Under the pieces are notes generated by a model that had not been told where the DNA came from, did no database searches, and saw only the letters and a program-made list of their open reading frames with translations. Positions 33,764-43,206 of a stretch of DNA of 64,000 nucleotides are shown here, piece after piece. Location of the stretch: positions 186,001 to 250,000 of the forward strand of contig CALUPV010000002.1 in NCBI GenBank assembly GCA_944322745.1, given 5' to 3'. A program made the translations under genes and the position numbers. This DNA comes from Candidatus Gastranaerophilales bacterium. Its GTDB lineage: Bacteria > Cyanobacteriota > Vampirovibrionia > Gastranaerophilales > Gastranaerophilaceae. The stretch's first letter is position 1. Every line of letters starts with the position of its first letter.

Positions 33764-34813
33764 ATGATTAAAGTCTCAATAATAATACCAATATATAATG
33801 CTCAAAAATATATAGAAAAATGTATACAAAGTGCTATTAATCAAACATTAAAAGAAATTGAAGTTATATGCATTAATAATGGTGCATCTGAGATTGAGAA
33901 AAATATATTAAAAGAATATTCAATAAAAAATCCGGAAATAAAAATTATCAATTTTGAAAATAACCAAGGTTATGGTAAAGCAGTAAATGAAGGTATAAAA
34001 TCTGCACAAGGTGAATATATTTCAATATTGGAAAGTGATGATTTTGTTAATTCTAATATGATGGAAATTCTTTATAATAGAGCCAAAGAAAATGATGTAG
34101 ATATAATAAAATCCGCATATATAGCTTTTAATGAATATTCCGAAAAATTATATCTGAATGACCTAGATATAGATGAAAATAAATTATTTAAAATCAATGA
34201 GTTTCCTGAGTTTTTTTCTAAACATCCAAGTATATGGACTTGTTTGTATAAACGCAGTTTCATAATATCAAATGATATATTTTTTATTGAAGCAAAAGAT
34301 TCAGGTTGGGTAGATAATCACTTTTCAGTAAAGTCTTTGGTTCTGGCAAACAAAATTCAATATATAAAAGATGCTTTTTATCATTATAGAGTTGATCAGC
34401 CAAATTCCAGTTCAACATTAAGAGAAGGTCTTGTTTTACCATACAAAGCTTCTTTACAAGTTCATAATTTTTTAAACGAAAAAAGAATTGAAAATAAAGA
34501 AATATACAAAAATTTAGCGATAAGAGAGTGGGCTTATATAAAAGATATTATCAATAAATGTCCGTATTCTAATATGAGCTACGCTCAAGACGTTATTAAA
34601 AATCTTTTTGATTTGATAGGTGATTCATTAAAAGACAATAAAAAATTTATAAAATTTAAAAAAAGGATATATAAAAAATCAATATATTATTTATTGTTAA
34701 AAAGGGATTTAAAAAGCTTTATAAAAAAAAGGCTTTATATGAAAATTAGATATGGTAGTCTAACAAAATATTTATTAAGTAATAGATTGTCAGTTGGACG
34801 AGGAAGGAAATAA
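33764..34813 (+). CDS. Family-2 glycosyltransferase (ESDD variant)
   Basis: 349 residues. A clear paralogue of the preceding gene: M-I-K-V-S-I-I-I-P-I-Y-N at the start, N-Q-G-Y-G-K-A-V-N-E-G near 70, and E-S-D-D near 92-95 in the metal-binding position. The usual N-D-G-S near residue 38 is changed to N-N-G-A, so nucleotide-binding residues differ; activity on a different donor or weakened activity is possible. The C-terminal 50 residues are strongly basic (many Lys and Arg) and may bind membrane. An AAGAAAG site precedes the ATG. The next gene, rfbF, starts one base after its stop. Confidence 0.87.
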   Translation: MIKVSIIIPIYNAQKYIEKCIQSAINQTLKEIEVICINNGASEIEKNILKEYSIKNPEIKIINFENNQGYGKAVNEGIKSAQGEYISILESDDFVNSNMMEILYNRAKENDVDIIKSAYIAFNEYSEKLYLNDLDIDENKLFKINEFPEFFSKHPSIWTCLYKRSFIISNDIFFIEAKDSGWVDNHFSVKSLVLANKIQYIKDAFYHYRVDQPNSSSTLREGLVLPYKASLQVHNFLNEKRIENKEIYKNLAIREWAYIKDIINKCPYSNMSYAQDVIKNLFDLIGDSLKDNKKFIKFKKRIYKKSIYYLLLKRDLKSFIKKRLYMKIRYGSLTKYLLSNRLSVGRGRK

Positions 34814-34814
34814 T

Positions 34815-35630
34815 ATGAAGGTCTTAATTCTGGCAGGTGGTTTAGGTACAAGACTTGGAGAAGAAACTGTCTCTAGGCCAAAACCAATGGTTGAAATTGG
34901 TGGTTATCCTATTTTATGGCACATAATGAAAATATATTCTCATTATGGATTTAATGATTTTGTTATATTGACAGGTTATAAATCCCATATGATAAAAGAC
35001 TACTTTGTTCATTATTATCAAAGATATTCAGATATTACCGTAGATTTAAGAACCAATACTGTTGAACTTCATAAAATGCGTACAGAACCTTGGAAAGTTA
35101 CAATGTTATATACAGGTCAAAATACAATGACAGGTGGCAGAATAAAAAAAGCACAAGATTATGTAGGTAATGAACCATTTATGTTGACATATGGGGATGG
35201 TGTTAGTGATGTAAATATTGCTGAGTTGTTAGAAACACATAAAAAATCAAGAAAGTTAATGACTATGACAGCAGTTCAGCCATCAGGCAGATTTGGAGCC
35301 TTGAATATTAATGAACATAATATGATAACATCATTTAAAGAAAAACCTCAAGGCGATGGAGCTTGGATAAATGGAGGCTTCTTTGTTTGTGAACCAGAGG
35401 TATTTGATTTTATTGAAGCAAATAATCCAAACGAAATATTTGAACGTAAGCCACTTGAAAGTATTGCTATACAGGGACAATTAAATGCTTATAAGCATTC
35501 CGGTTTTTGGAGACCAATGGATACATTAAGAGATAAACTGGACTTAGAAGATATGTGGGAAAATAATAAAGCACCTTGGAAAGTTTGGGATAAACAAAAT
35601 GCATATGAAAGTACAGCAGGAAGGGTTTAA
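34815..35630 (+). CDS. rfbF: Glucose-1-phosphate cytidylyltransferase
   Basis: 271 residues from ATG at 34815, which has GAGGAAGG upstream; an earlier in-frame TTG was rejected. RfbF makes CDP-glucose from CTP and glucose-1-phosphate. The N-terminal L-A-G-G-L-G-T-R-L and the S-R-P-K-P-M-V motifs are family signatures. Y-G-D-G-V-S-D near 125-131 carries the metal-binding aspartate, and W-I-N-G-G-F-F is near 182. It opens the CDP-sugar branch with the SDR and rfbG directly behind it. The stop TAA is followed immediately by the ATG of the SDR gene. Confidence 0.95.
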   Translation: MKVLILAGGLGTRLGEETVSRPKPMVEIGGYPILWHIMKIYSHYGFNDFVILTGYKSHMIKDYFVHYYQRYSDITVDLRTNTVELHKMRTEPWKVTMLYTGQNTMTGGRIKKAQDYVGNEPFMLTYGDGVSDVNIAELLETHKKSRKLMTMTAVQPSGRFGALNINEHNMITSFKEKPQGDGAWINGGFFVCEPEVFDFIEANNPNEIFERKPLESIAIQGQLNAYKHSGFWRPMDTLRDKLDLEDMWENNKAPWKVWDKQNAYESTAGRV

Positions 35631-36527
35631 ATGGATAATAGGGTTTTAGTTACAGGCGGTACGGGGTTTATTGGTAGAAATGTTGTTAATGAGCTATTAA
35701 AAAAAGGTTATGACGTTCATTCATTGGTATATCCTCCTTTTGCACCTGAACAAAAGAATTTAGTTCAGTATGAAATGAATTTAATGGATTCAGAAGCAGT
35801 TTCAGATTTCTTAAAAGAAAATAATTTTGAAAAATTGATTCATCTGGCATGGTATGTAGGTAAAGGTTGTCAAACTTCGGAAGTTAATTTGGATTGGGTT
35901 AGAGTTTCTCTTAATTTATTGCATAATTTTGTAATAAATGGTGGTAAAAGTGTTCTATATACAGGTTCAGTATCGGAGTATGATTACAGATACGGATATA
36001 TGACAGAGGATTTTACACCATTAAATAACGAATATTTGTATGGTAAATCAAAGGCTGCTTTGTATAGTTTGGCAAAAGAATTTTGTTCCAGAAATAATAT
36101 AGATTTTAAATGGGCAAGGCTATTCAATGTATATGGTCCAAACGAAAGAGATGCAAGACTTGTTCCATCGGTAATAAAATCAATGTTAAATGGAGAAAGT
36201 GTAAAAGTATCTACTTGTATAAAGTACCAAGATTATTTGCATGTAGAAGATATGGCTGGTGGCATTGTTGCTCTTTTTGAAAGCAATGTTCAAAATGCTG
36301 TTAATATATGTTCCGGTGAACCGATAAAATTAAGAACAATAGTAGAAAAGATTGCTGAATATACAAGTTTCAAAGGAGAAATATTGTGGGGTGCAGTTCC
36401 AACATATTTCGACGAACCACTTGTTGTAGGAAATAATTCTCGATTAAAAAATGAGGTGATGTTTACTCCTAAATATACATTAGAAGAAGGTTTAAAACAT
36501 ACAATAAACTGGTGGAAAAACAAATAA
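35631..36527 (+). CDS. NAD(P)-dependent SDR epimerase/reductase of the CDP-sugar branch
   Basis: 298 residues of the extended short-chain dehydrogenase family. G-G-T-G-F-I-G is at 9-15, the catalytic Tyr137 and Lys141 lie in Y-G-K-S-K, and the catalytic Ser/Thr lies in the T-G-S-V-S-E region near 111-116. Lying between rfbF and rfbG, it most likely reduces or epimerises CDP-4-keto-6-deoxyglucose, in the manner of abequose/paratose synthase-type enzymes. No rfbH-like 3-dehydratase is in the window, so a 3,6-dideoxy sugar is not assured. Exact product unknown. It is translationally adjacent to rfbF with no gap. Confidence 0.85.
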   Translation: MDNRVLVTGGTGFIGRNVVNELLKKGYDVHSLVYPPFAPEQKNLVQYEMNLMDSEAVSDFLKENNFEKLIHLAWYVGKGCQTSEVNLDWVRVSLNLLHNFVINGGKSVLYTGSVSEYDYRYGYMTEDFTPLNNEYLYGKSKAALYSLAKEFCSRNNIDFKWARLFNVYGPNERDARLVPSVIKSMLNGESVKVSTCIKYQDYLHVEDMAGGIVALFESNVQNAVNICSGEPIKLRTIVEKIAEYTSFKGEILWGAVPTYFDEPLVVGNNSRLKNEVMFTPKYTLEEGLKHTINWWKNK

Positions 36528-36563
36528 ACAAATTAAATATAGACAGGAAGAGAGTAAAAATTA

Positions 36564-37637
36564 ATGTTTAACAATATATATAGGGGAAAAAAAGTATTTT
36601 TAACCGGTCATACAGGTTTTAAAGGAAGTTGGCTTTCTTTATGGCTAACAAAATTAGGTGCTGAAGTATGCGGATATTCATTGTCTCCGAATACAACACC
36701 TTCAATGTATACAGAGTTAAACATTGATGAAAAAATTACAAAATCGATAATAGGCGATATCCTAGACGAAAATTTATTAAACGATTCAATTAGTGATTTT
36801 CAACCTGATATAATATTTCATCTTGCTGCGCAACCATTAGTTAGGTTGTCATATTATGAACCTGTTTTAACATATAAGACAAATGTAATTGGTTCTTTGA
36901 ATGTTCTTGAAGCAGCGAGACATTGCAAATCTGTAAAAGCATTTGTAAATGTTACTACAGATAAATGTTACGAAAATAAAGAAGTAAACAGAGGTTATAA
37001 AGAAGATGAACCTATGGGTGGTTACGATATGTATTCTTCTTCAAAAGGTTGTGTTGAAATATTATCATCATCATTCCGACGTTCTTTTCTTCAAGAAAAA
37101 GGCTCAATGGCAATGGCAACAGCAAGAGCAGGCAATGTTATAGGCGGGGGAGATTGGGCTTTAGACCGATTGGTACCTGATTGCATTCGGGCAATTAATT
37201 CAAATAAAGACATTGAAATTAGAAATCCGATAGCAGTAAGACCATGGCAACATGTATTAGAACCATTGTCAGGGTATTTGTTGCTGGGTCAAAAATTATT
37301 GGAAGAAGGGTCTAAATATGCGGATGGATTTAATTTTGGACCAAACGAAGATAGTGTTTTAACAGTTGCAGAAGTAGCAAAGAAAGTAACTGAATTTTAT
37401 TCAAGAGGCAAAGTTATTGTCGGAGAAGCAAGCCCGTTGCATGAAGCTGGTTTATTAATGTTGAATATTGAAAAGGCAAGAAATATACTTGGTTGGATAC
37501 CTACTAATAAAGTAGAAGAATCTATAAAAATGACAGTTGATTGGTATAAATATTTTTATGAAAAAGATGTTAATATTTATGATTATACAATTAAACAAAT
37601 AAGTGATTATGAGGAAAAAATCAAATGGATACAGTAA
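36564..37637 (+). CDS. rfbG: CDP-glucose 4,6-dehydratase
   Basis: 357 residues, standard for RfbG, which converts CDP-glucose to CDP-4-keto-6-deoxyglucose with bound NAD. The N-terminus K-K-V-F-L-T-G-H-T-G-F-K-G (9-21) is diagnostic. The T-T-D-K motif (131-134) and Tyr157/Lys161 in Y-S-S-S-K form the active site. V-R-P-W-Q-H-V-x-E-P near 225 is also conserved. It overlaps the start of the FAD enzyme gene by 13 bases, so the two are translationally linked. Confidence 0.95.
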   Translation: MFNNIYRGKKVFLTGHTGFKGSWLSLWLTKLGAEVCGYSLSPNTTPSMYTELNIDEKITKSIIGDILDENLLNDSISDFQPDIIFHLAAQPLVRLSYYEPVLTYKTNVIGSLNVLEAARHCKSVKAFVNVTTDKCYENKEVNRGYKEDEPMGGYDMYSSSKGCVEILSSSFRRSFLQEKGSMAMATARAGNVIGGGDWALDRLVPDCIRAINSNKDIEIRNPIAVRPWQHVLEPLSGYLLLGQKLLEEGSKYADGFNFGPNEDSVLTVAEVAKKVTEFYSRGKVIVGEASPLHEAGLLMLNIEKARNILGWIPTNKVEESIKMTVDWYKYFYEKDVNIYDYTIKQISDYEEKIKWIQ

Positions 37638-38893
37638 TTATAGGTAGCGGGATATCCGGTATTTCAGCAGGCTATCATCTTCAAAAGGGAGGGGAAAAAG
37701 TTGTAATATACGAAAAAGACAATAATTGGGGTGGCCTTTGCGGTAATTTTACTATAGATGGCTTTAGATTTGATAGGTTTGTACATTTCACTTTTGCTGA
37801 TGATGAATATATAAGAAATTTATTTGAAGAATCTTCTCCTACTTATGCACATCCGAGTATATCAAGTAATTACTATAAGGGGTATTGGCTTAAACATCCT
37901 GCTCAAAATAATATTGCACCATTAACAGTAGATGAAAAAGTTGACATTATAAAAGGTTTTATAAATAGAAAAACTAAATCTTTTGATGAAATAAAAGATT
38001 ATGATGAATGGTTAAGGGTTCAATATGGTGATTATTTTGCAGAAAATTTCCCATTTAAATACACTCGTAAATATTGGGGATTAGAACCCAAAGAGCTAGA
38101 AACAAAGTGGGTCGGAAATAGAATGCATACCCCTAATATAGATGAAGTTTTAAAAGGTTCATATGAAACTCAAGATAAAATATTCTATTATACTTCGCAT
38201 ATGAAATATCCTAAAAAAGGCGGATTTAGAAGTATTTTAAATAAATGCCGAGAAGGTTTAGATATTCGATTTAATAAAGAAGTTGTTGAAATTAATCCTT
38301 TAGAAAAATATATAAAATTTAGTGATGGAACAAAAGAGAACTATAAAAGATTAATTTCAAGCTTGCCTTTGCCTGAAATTGTCAAAATGATAAAAAGTTG
38401 TCCAGAGGAAGTTATAAATTGCGCAGATAAATTACATAATACCTGCGGATATATGGTTTCATTAGGTTTCAAAAGACCTGATGTCCCAAAGCATTTATGG
38501 TTTTATATTTATGATGAAGATATTCTTGCTTCAAGGGTATATTCTCCAAGTATGAAGTCTTTAGATAATGTGCCTAATGGTTGCAGTTCTTTACAAGCCG
38601 AAATATTTTTCGATTGTAAAACTGAAATTCCAAGTAAAGATGTGGTAATGAAAAATACTATTGAAAAATTAGTAGCTATGGGATTATTTAAAGAAAATGA
38701 AATAGTAGTAAAAGATATACGTTTTGAAAAATATGCAAATATCACTTTCGATAAAAATATTTATACAAATAGAAAAGTAGTTTTGGATTATTTGCAAAAT
38801 CAAAATATAGAAACAATTGGCAGATTTGGGAAATGGGAATATTATTGGACACATCAGGCTTTTAAAAGCGGTATGGATGTTTGTGCAATATAA
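37625..38893 (+). CDS. FAD-dependent oxidoreductase, UDP-galactopyranose mutase/amine-oxidase-like
   Basis: 422 residues. N-terminal FAD motif G-S-G-I-S-G (7-12), then V-I-Y-E-K-D and G-G-L-C-G-N-F with F-D-R-F-V-H at the positions where Glf has G-S-C-F-D-Y and H-K-Y-G-S-H. The middle (K-Y-T-R-K-Y-W-G-L near 142-150) also parallels Glf (E-Y-T-K-K-Q-W-G). The C-terminus ends in a G-R-F-G-K-W-E-Y segment like the Glf G-R-L-G-D-Y. It is therefore a divergent relative of Glf/protoporphyrinogen-oxidase-type flavoenzymes. Because it overlaps rfbG, it may act on the CDP-sugar or on a lipid-linked intermediate; this is inference. Confidence 0.8.
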   Translation: MDTVIIGSGISGISAGYHLQKGGEKVVIYEKDNNWGGLCGNFTIDGFRFDRFVHFTFADDEYIRNLFEESSPTYAHPSISSNYYKGYWLKHPAQNNIAPLTVDEKVDIIKGFINRKTKSFDEIKDYDEWLRVQYGDYFAENFPFKYTRKYWGLEPKELETKWVGNRMHTPNIDEVLKGSYETQDKIFYYTSHMKYPKKGGFRSILNKCREGLDIRFNKEVVEINPLEKYIKFSDGTKENYKRLISSLPLPEIVKMIKSCPEEVINCADKLHNTCGYMVSLGFKRPDVPKHLWFYIYDEDILASRVYSPSMKSLDNVPNGCSSLQAEIFFDCKTEIPSKDVVMKNTIEKLVAMGLFKENEIVVKDIRFEKYANITFDKNIYTNRKVVLDYLQNQNIETIGRFGKWEYYWTHQAFKSGMDVCAI

Positions 38894-39092
38894 TAAACAT
38901 TTTCTTTGATATTTTAACCTTGTTTCTATAAATTTAATATAAAGAGGAGAACTAATAAATACAACTATAATAAATGGAATATACCAATAACTGTAATAAC
39001 AATTAAGAATAAGAATATGTTTAAACATCTAAAATAGTCAAACTCATATAAAAAGTTTTCCCTTTTTTCATAATTTTAATTTTCTATTGCAG

Positions 39093-40250
39093 CTACTTAA
39101 GTTTTCCTAAACAAATATCAATGACATAAATTCCGCCAATTCTGAATATACAACGGAAAATATTATGTCTCATAAACCTAAAAATGTGTATTTGTGAAAT
39201 TTTTCTATGAATTCCAATATATATACTATACCAAGCCCCCATATATTTTTTCTTTTTATAATATGCTAGTGTTTTATTTGAATTTTTTATTTGGAGAGCT
39301 ATTTTTTTAGCACTCATTGGAAGATCGATAGTGTTTAAAATAATATCATCAGGTACTGATTGAAAATTTTCTTTTATTTTTTTGAAATCATCCTCTGTTA
39401 CCTTATAATCGGTAAATATATAATTGGCGGTATTGTAAAATTCATCAAAAAATAAATATTTACCAATTTTATCATATAATTTAGGTGTTTTATTGAATTT
39501 ATCATGAGCTTCTTTCCATCGTTGAACCATTGCACTCAAATCCCAAGAGTTTGTACTTGAAGATTGGTTAGAAACACGATAATTATAAAACGGTTTACTT
39601 AACCAAGCTACTTTGTCTGTATTTAACAAAGTATCAATTCTAAATCCAACATCAACATAAGCACTTCCTTTTGCTTCGATAAATTTAATTTCTTTTTCTT
39701 TTATATATTCAGTTCTATATAATCCTGTCCACAAGGAGGCATGCACTTGCATAAGTTTTGGATAATCTAACACAGAAAAAAGTGAATTTTGTGGTGTAGT
39801 CAAGAGAATTTGTTCTGCAAAATTACAAATATTTTTAGATTCTGGTGAGGATTTTGTTGCATCCCTATACTCATAGTAAGGGGCTTTAACAACATCGGCA
39901 TTTAATTTTTTTGCGTAATTATACATTTCCTCAAACATAGTTGGCTCTATAAAGTCATCGGGTTCTATGATGCTTATATATTCGCCTTTTGCCAGATTAA
40001 TACCCATGTTAACCTTTGCACCATATCCATTATTTTCATTATGAAAAGCATTAATGCGACTATCTTTTTTTAATCCGTTTGTATACATTTCAATAATTGC
40101 ACGACAAGCATCAACTTCACATTGATCAAATAATAAAACTTCTATATCTTTTAAAGTATTATTCAGGATACTGTCTAAACACTGAACTAAATATTTTTCT
40201 ACTTTATAAACTGGAACAATCACAGAAACTTTAATATTTTTTTCTTCCAT
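39093..40250 (-). CDS. Family-2 glycosyltransferase, minus strand
   Basis: 385 residues. N-terminus V-S-V-I-V-P-V-Y, then N-N-G-Y-G-A-K-V-N-M-G near 73-83 and I-I-E-P-D-D near 96-101, placing it with the EPDD group of the two enzymes at 32645 and 33764. The N-D-G-S motif is replaced by F-D-Q-C-E near 40, so this copy has diverged at the nucleotide-binding turn. The C-terminal 50 residues are basic and hydrophobic, compatible with membrane contact. It is the only gene of the locus on the minus strand, convergent with the FAD enzyme and divergent from ugd. TTAGGA lies close before the ATG. Confidence 0.87.
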   Translation of the reverse strand: MEEKNIKVSVIVPVYKVEKYLVQCLDSILNNTLKDIEVLLFDQCEVDACRAIIEMYTNGLKKDSRINAFHNENNGYGAKVNMGINLAKGEYISIIEPDDFIEPTMFEEMYNYAKKLNADVVKAPYYEYRDATKSSPESKNICNFAEQILLTTPQNSLFSVLDYPKLMQVHASLWTGLYRTEYIKEKEIKFIEAKGSAYVDVGFRIDTLLNTDKVAWLSKPFYNYRVSNQSSSTNSWDLSAMVQRWKEAHDKFNKTPKLYDKIGKYLFFDEFYNTANYIFTDYKVTEDDFKKIKENFQSVPDDIILNTIDLPMSAKKIALQIKNSNKTLAYYKKKKYMGAWYSIYIGIHRKISQIHIFRFMRHNIFRCIFRIGGIYVIDICLGKLK

Positions 40251-40581
40251 ATCCTAACACCTATAATGTTTTTGAATTACTTAAATTAAGATTAATTTTT
40301 GCACTGCAACATTTTGTATATTTTGTCGCAGAAAAAGTATACTATAAACTTCCTATATTTACAATTTTAATAATGTTATATAAAAGGTGATATATTATAA
40401 TGATGGGTATTTCGATGCAAATATATTCCAATATGTTATAAATTAACTTTATCTATAAAATTAATATAAAAATCTAATATTTAAAAAAGTTGAATAATAA
40501 GTATGTACTCTAAATAATTTAACGTTTATAATATATTTAGTTTTAAATACTTTTAATTTTATTTGAAAGGATATTAATATA
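40251..40581. other. 331-base divergent promoter region between glycosyltransferase and ugd
   Basis: No gene is seen. On the minus strand, TATAGT (40341-40346) is a -10 candidate. Near its predicted start lies an imperfect inverted repeat, TGCAACA (40305-40311) with TGTCGCA (40324-40330), 12 bases apart with one mismatch, possibly an operator. On the plus strand, TATAAT (40527-40532) would serve ugd with about 43 bases of leader containing AAAGGA. The rest is very AT-rich without clear structure. Confidence 0.4.
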
Positions 40582-41880
40582 ATGCAAATAACAGTGATAG
40601 GTACAGGTTATGTTGGATTGGTTGCGGGTGCTTGTCTTGCAGATATGGGAAATTTTGTTACTTGCATTGATAATAATATCGAAAAAATTGAACAACTTTC
40701 GAATGGTATTATTCCAATATTTGAACCTGGTTTAGAAGAAATGGTAAAGTCAAATGTTGCTGAAAATAGACTTTGTTTTTCTTCAGATATTGATACGGCA
40801 GTAAAAAAATCTCAAGTATGTTTTATTGCAGTTGGTACACCGCCAAAAGAAGATGGTAGTGCAGATCTAGAACAAGTTTTTAATGTAGCGGTTTTAATTG
40901 CTAAAGCAATGAATGGATATAAATTAATAGTGAATAAGTCAACAGTTCCAGTAGGAACTGCCGATAAAGTGGCTGAAGTAATAAAAAAATATACTGAACA
41001 ACCATTTGATATAGTATCAAATCCGGAGTTTTTGAAGCAAGGAAATGCAGTCGATGATTTCCTAAAACCAGATAGAGTTATAATTGGTTCTAATTCTGAT
41101 AAGGCAACATCCATTATGCAGGAAATATATTCTCCTTTTTTTAGAACAGGAAATAGGGTAATAGTAATGGATGTTAAGTCTGCAGAGATGACGAAGTATG
41201 CAGCAAATTCATTTTTAGCTACTAAAATATCCTTTATGAATGAAATTGCTAATTTATGTGAAAAAATTGGAGCTGATGTTGAGATGGTTAGAGTGGGAAT
41301 GACTACAGATTCAAGAATTGGAAATAAGTTTTTGTTTCCTGGGCTTGGATACGGTGGCAGTTGTTTTCCAAAAGATATAAAAGCACTTATAAAAATAGGT
41401 TCTGAAAATAATTGTGAAATGTCAATTATAAAAGCAACGAATGAGGTTAATAAAAAACAGAGAGAAATATTTGTTAAAAAAATAATTGATAGGTTTGGAA
41501 ATGATTTAAAAGGTTTAAATATTGCAATTTGGGGTTTATCTTTTAAGCCAAAAACAAACGATATGCGAGAGGCACCATCAATAACAATTATTAATGAATT
41601 ATTATCAAAAGGAGTTAAAATAAAAGTCTTTGATCCTAAAGCAATGCCTTTGGCTCGAAATATTTGGGGCGACAAATTAGAATATTGTAATAATTCTTAT
41701 GATGCTCTTCAAAATGCAGATTGTTTGTTACTTCTGACAGAGTGGAATGAGTTTAGAAGACCTGATTTTGAAAAAATTGTTGAATTAATGAAGAAACCTA
41801 TAATTTTTGATGGTCGTAATCAATATGATAAAAAAAGATTGCAAGAAAAAAAAGTGGAATACTACCAAATTGGAAGATAA
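40582..41880 (+). CDS. ugd: UDP-glucose 6-dehydrogenase
   Basis: 432 residues. Makes UDP-glucuronate from UDP-glucose with two NAD+. N-terminal Rossmann motif G-T-G-Y-V-G (7-12), the central helix region with K-S-T-V-P-V-G-T near 119-126 and the catalytic Cys261 in G-G-S-C-F-P-K-D are intact. The C-terminal UDP-binding domain has W-G-L-S-F-K-P-K-T-N-D-M-R near 314-326. It supplies an acidic sugar precursor for the surface glycan. The gene has its own promoter and a good AAAGGA ribosome-binding site. The symbol ugd is used for function; tuaD is a common synonym. Confidence 0.96.
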   Translation: MQITVIGTGYVGLVAGACLADMGNFVTCIDNNIEKIEQLSNGIIPIFEPGLEEMVKSNVAENRLCFSSDIDTAVKKSQVCFIAVGTPPKEDGSADLEQVFNVAVLIAKAMNGYKLIVNKSTVPVGTADKVAEVIKKYTEQPFDIVSNPEFLKQGNAVDDFLKPDRVIIGSNSDKATSIMQEIYSPFFRTGNRVIVMDVKSAEMTKYAANSFLATKISFMNEIANLCEKIGADVEMVRVGMTTDSRIGNKFLFPGLGYGGSCFPKDIKALIKIGSENNCEMSIIKATNEVNKKQREIFVKKIIDRFGNDLKGLNIAIWGLSFKPKTNDMREAPSITIINELLSKGVKIKVFDPKAMPLARNIWGDKLEYCNNSYDALQNADCLLLLTEWNEFRRPDFEKIVELMKKPIIFDGRNQYDKKRLQEKKVEYYQIGR

Positions 41881-42030
41881 TTGAAAATTTTATTAGTATA
41901 AGTTCATTTGCAAAGAATTCTATAATCAAATATTTTTTATAACTGGATTTTGTGTAATATTAAGCTGCTTGATTAACTTATTATTAGTTGCTTTAATATA
42001 TACGAAAATAAAAATAAAAAGAGAAACATT

Positions 42031-43020
42031 ATGTCAAATATCAAAATTTTAGATTGTACATTGCGTGATGGCGGTTATATAAATAACTGGAAATTTGGTC
42101 AACAAAACATAAAATCGATAATAGAAAAATTAGTATTTGCCGGTTGTGATTATATAGAATGCGGAATTATAAAAGATATAGATTATGATGTTAATAAAAC
42201 ATTGTTTTCAGATTTTAGACAATTAGAAACATTCATTCCCCAAAATTCAAAATCGCAATTTGTTTTATTGGTAAATTATGGTGAAGTTCCAATTGAAAAG
42301 ATTAATTTTAAAAATAAAGATATATTCATAAAAGTAACATTCAAGAAAAATCAAGTTAATGAGGCTTTAGAATATTCGAAAATACTTATAGAAAAAGGAT
42401 ATAAAGTATTTATAAACCCAATGAATACTATTTCATATTCAGAAACAGAGTTGATGGATTTGTTAGAAGAAGTTAATCAAATTAATCCATTAGCTTTTTC
42501 TATTGTTGATACGACAGGAGAAATGAATAATCAAGATACTTTAAATTTATTTTCTATAATTGATAAAACGTTAAATAAAAATATAATACTTGGGTTTCAT
42601 TCCCATAATAATTTGCAGTTATCTTTATCAAATGCACAAGTTTTAATTGTGCAAAATACATCAAGAACTATTGTTATTGATTCAACTGCTTATGGGATGG
42701 GAAGAGGTGCCGGGAATTTATGCACAGAACTTTTAATGAAATATCTTAACGATAATAATTATGCCCATTATGAATTAATACATATATTAAAATTAATAGA
42801 TGAAAATATATCTGGAATTTTTAAAGCATCTCCGTGGGGATATTCTATTCCATATTATATTTCTGCCTCTCTACATTGTCATCCTAATTATGCAAAATAT
42901 TTGATTGATAAAAAAAATATTACACATGATAAAATTTTTGAAATTTTAAGTAAAATTCCCTCTGAAAAGCGAGTTGCATATGATAAAACTCTTATTGAAA
43001 AAATTTATTTCTCTATTTAA
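42031..43020 (+). CDS. DRE-TIM metallolyase-family aldolase (HMGL-like)
   Basis: 329 residues. The opening L-D-C-T-L-R-D-G-G-Y is the D-R-E-type metal and base motif of the HMG-CoA lyase / isopropylmalate synthase / 4-hydroxy-2-oxovalerate aldolase superfamily. G-F-H-S-H-N-N near 188-194 supplies the two His metal ligands. Members of this compact form, lacking the regulatory domain, recur in surface-polysaccharide loci, where they may form or cleave an oxo-acid sugar substituent. The exact substrate is unknown. Signal peptide and membrane spans are absent. About 150 bases of AT-rich DNA separate it from ugd. Confidence 0.85.
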   Translation: MSNIKILDCTLRDGGYINNWKFGQQNIKSIIEKLVFAGCDYIECGIIKDIDYDVNKTLFSDFRQLETFIPQNSKSQFVLLVNYGEVPIEKINFKNKDIFIKVTFKKNQVNEALEYSKILIEKGYKVFINPMNTISYSETELMDLLEEVNQINPLAFSIVDTTGEMNNQDTLNLFSIIDKTLNKNIILGFHSHNNLQLSLSNAQVLIVQNTSRTIVIDSTAYGMGRGAGNLCTELLMKYLNDNNYAHYELIHILKLIDENISGIFKASPWGYSIPYYISASLHCHPNYAKYLIDKKNITHDKIFEILSKIPSEKRVAYDKTLIEKIYFSI

Positions 43021-43206
43021 TTTGCAATATTGCATACAACAAAAATAGTATTGTTGGTTACTTTTAAATACAAAAAGTTTATTATACAATCTACTATTAT
43101 ATGTTAGGTAACTAAAAATTAACATATTCAAAAGAAAAATATCCTCAAAGATCAGATAAGATACGTAAAGGCAAATATAAAATAAGAATTGAAGTTTTAG
43201 TATTAA

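Noticed and set aside
40812-41675. Long minus-strand ORF opposite ugd (287 codons)
   Set aside because: It is the complement of a highly conserved enzyme gene; its hydrophobic, Phe/Ile-rich translation is the usual shadow of an AT-rich coding strand.
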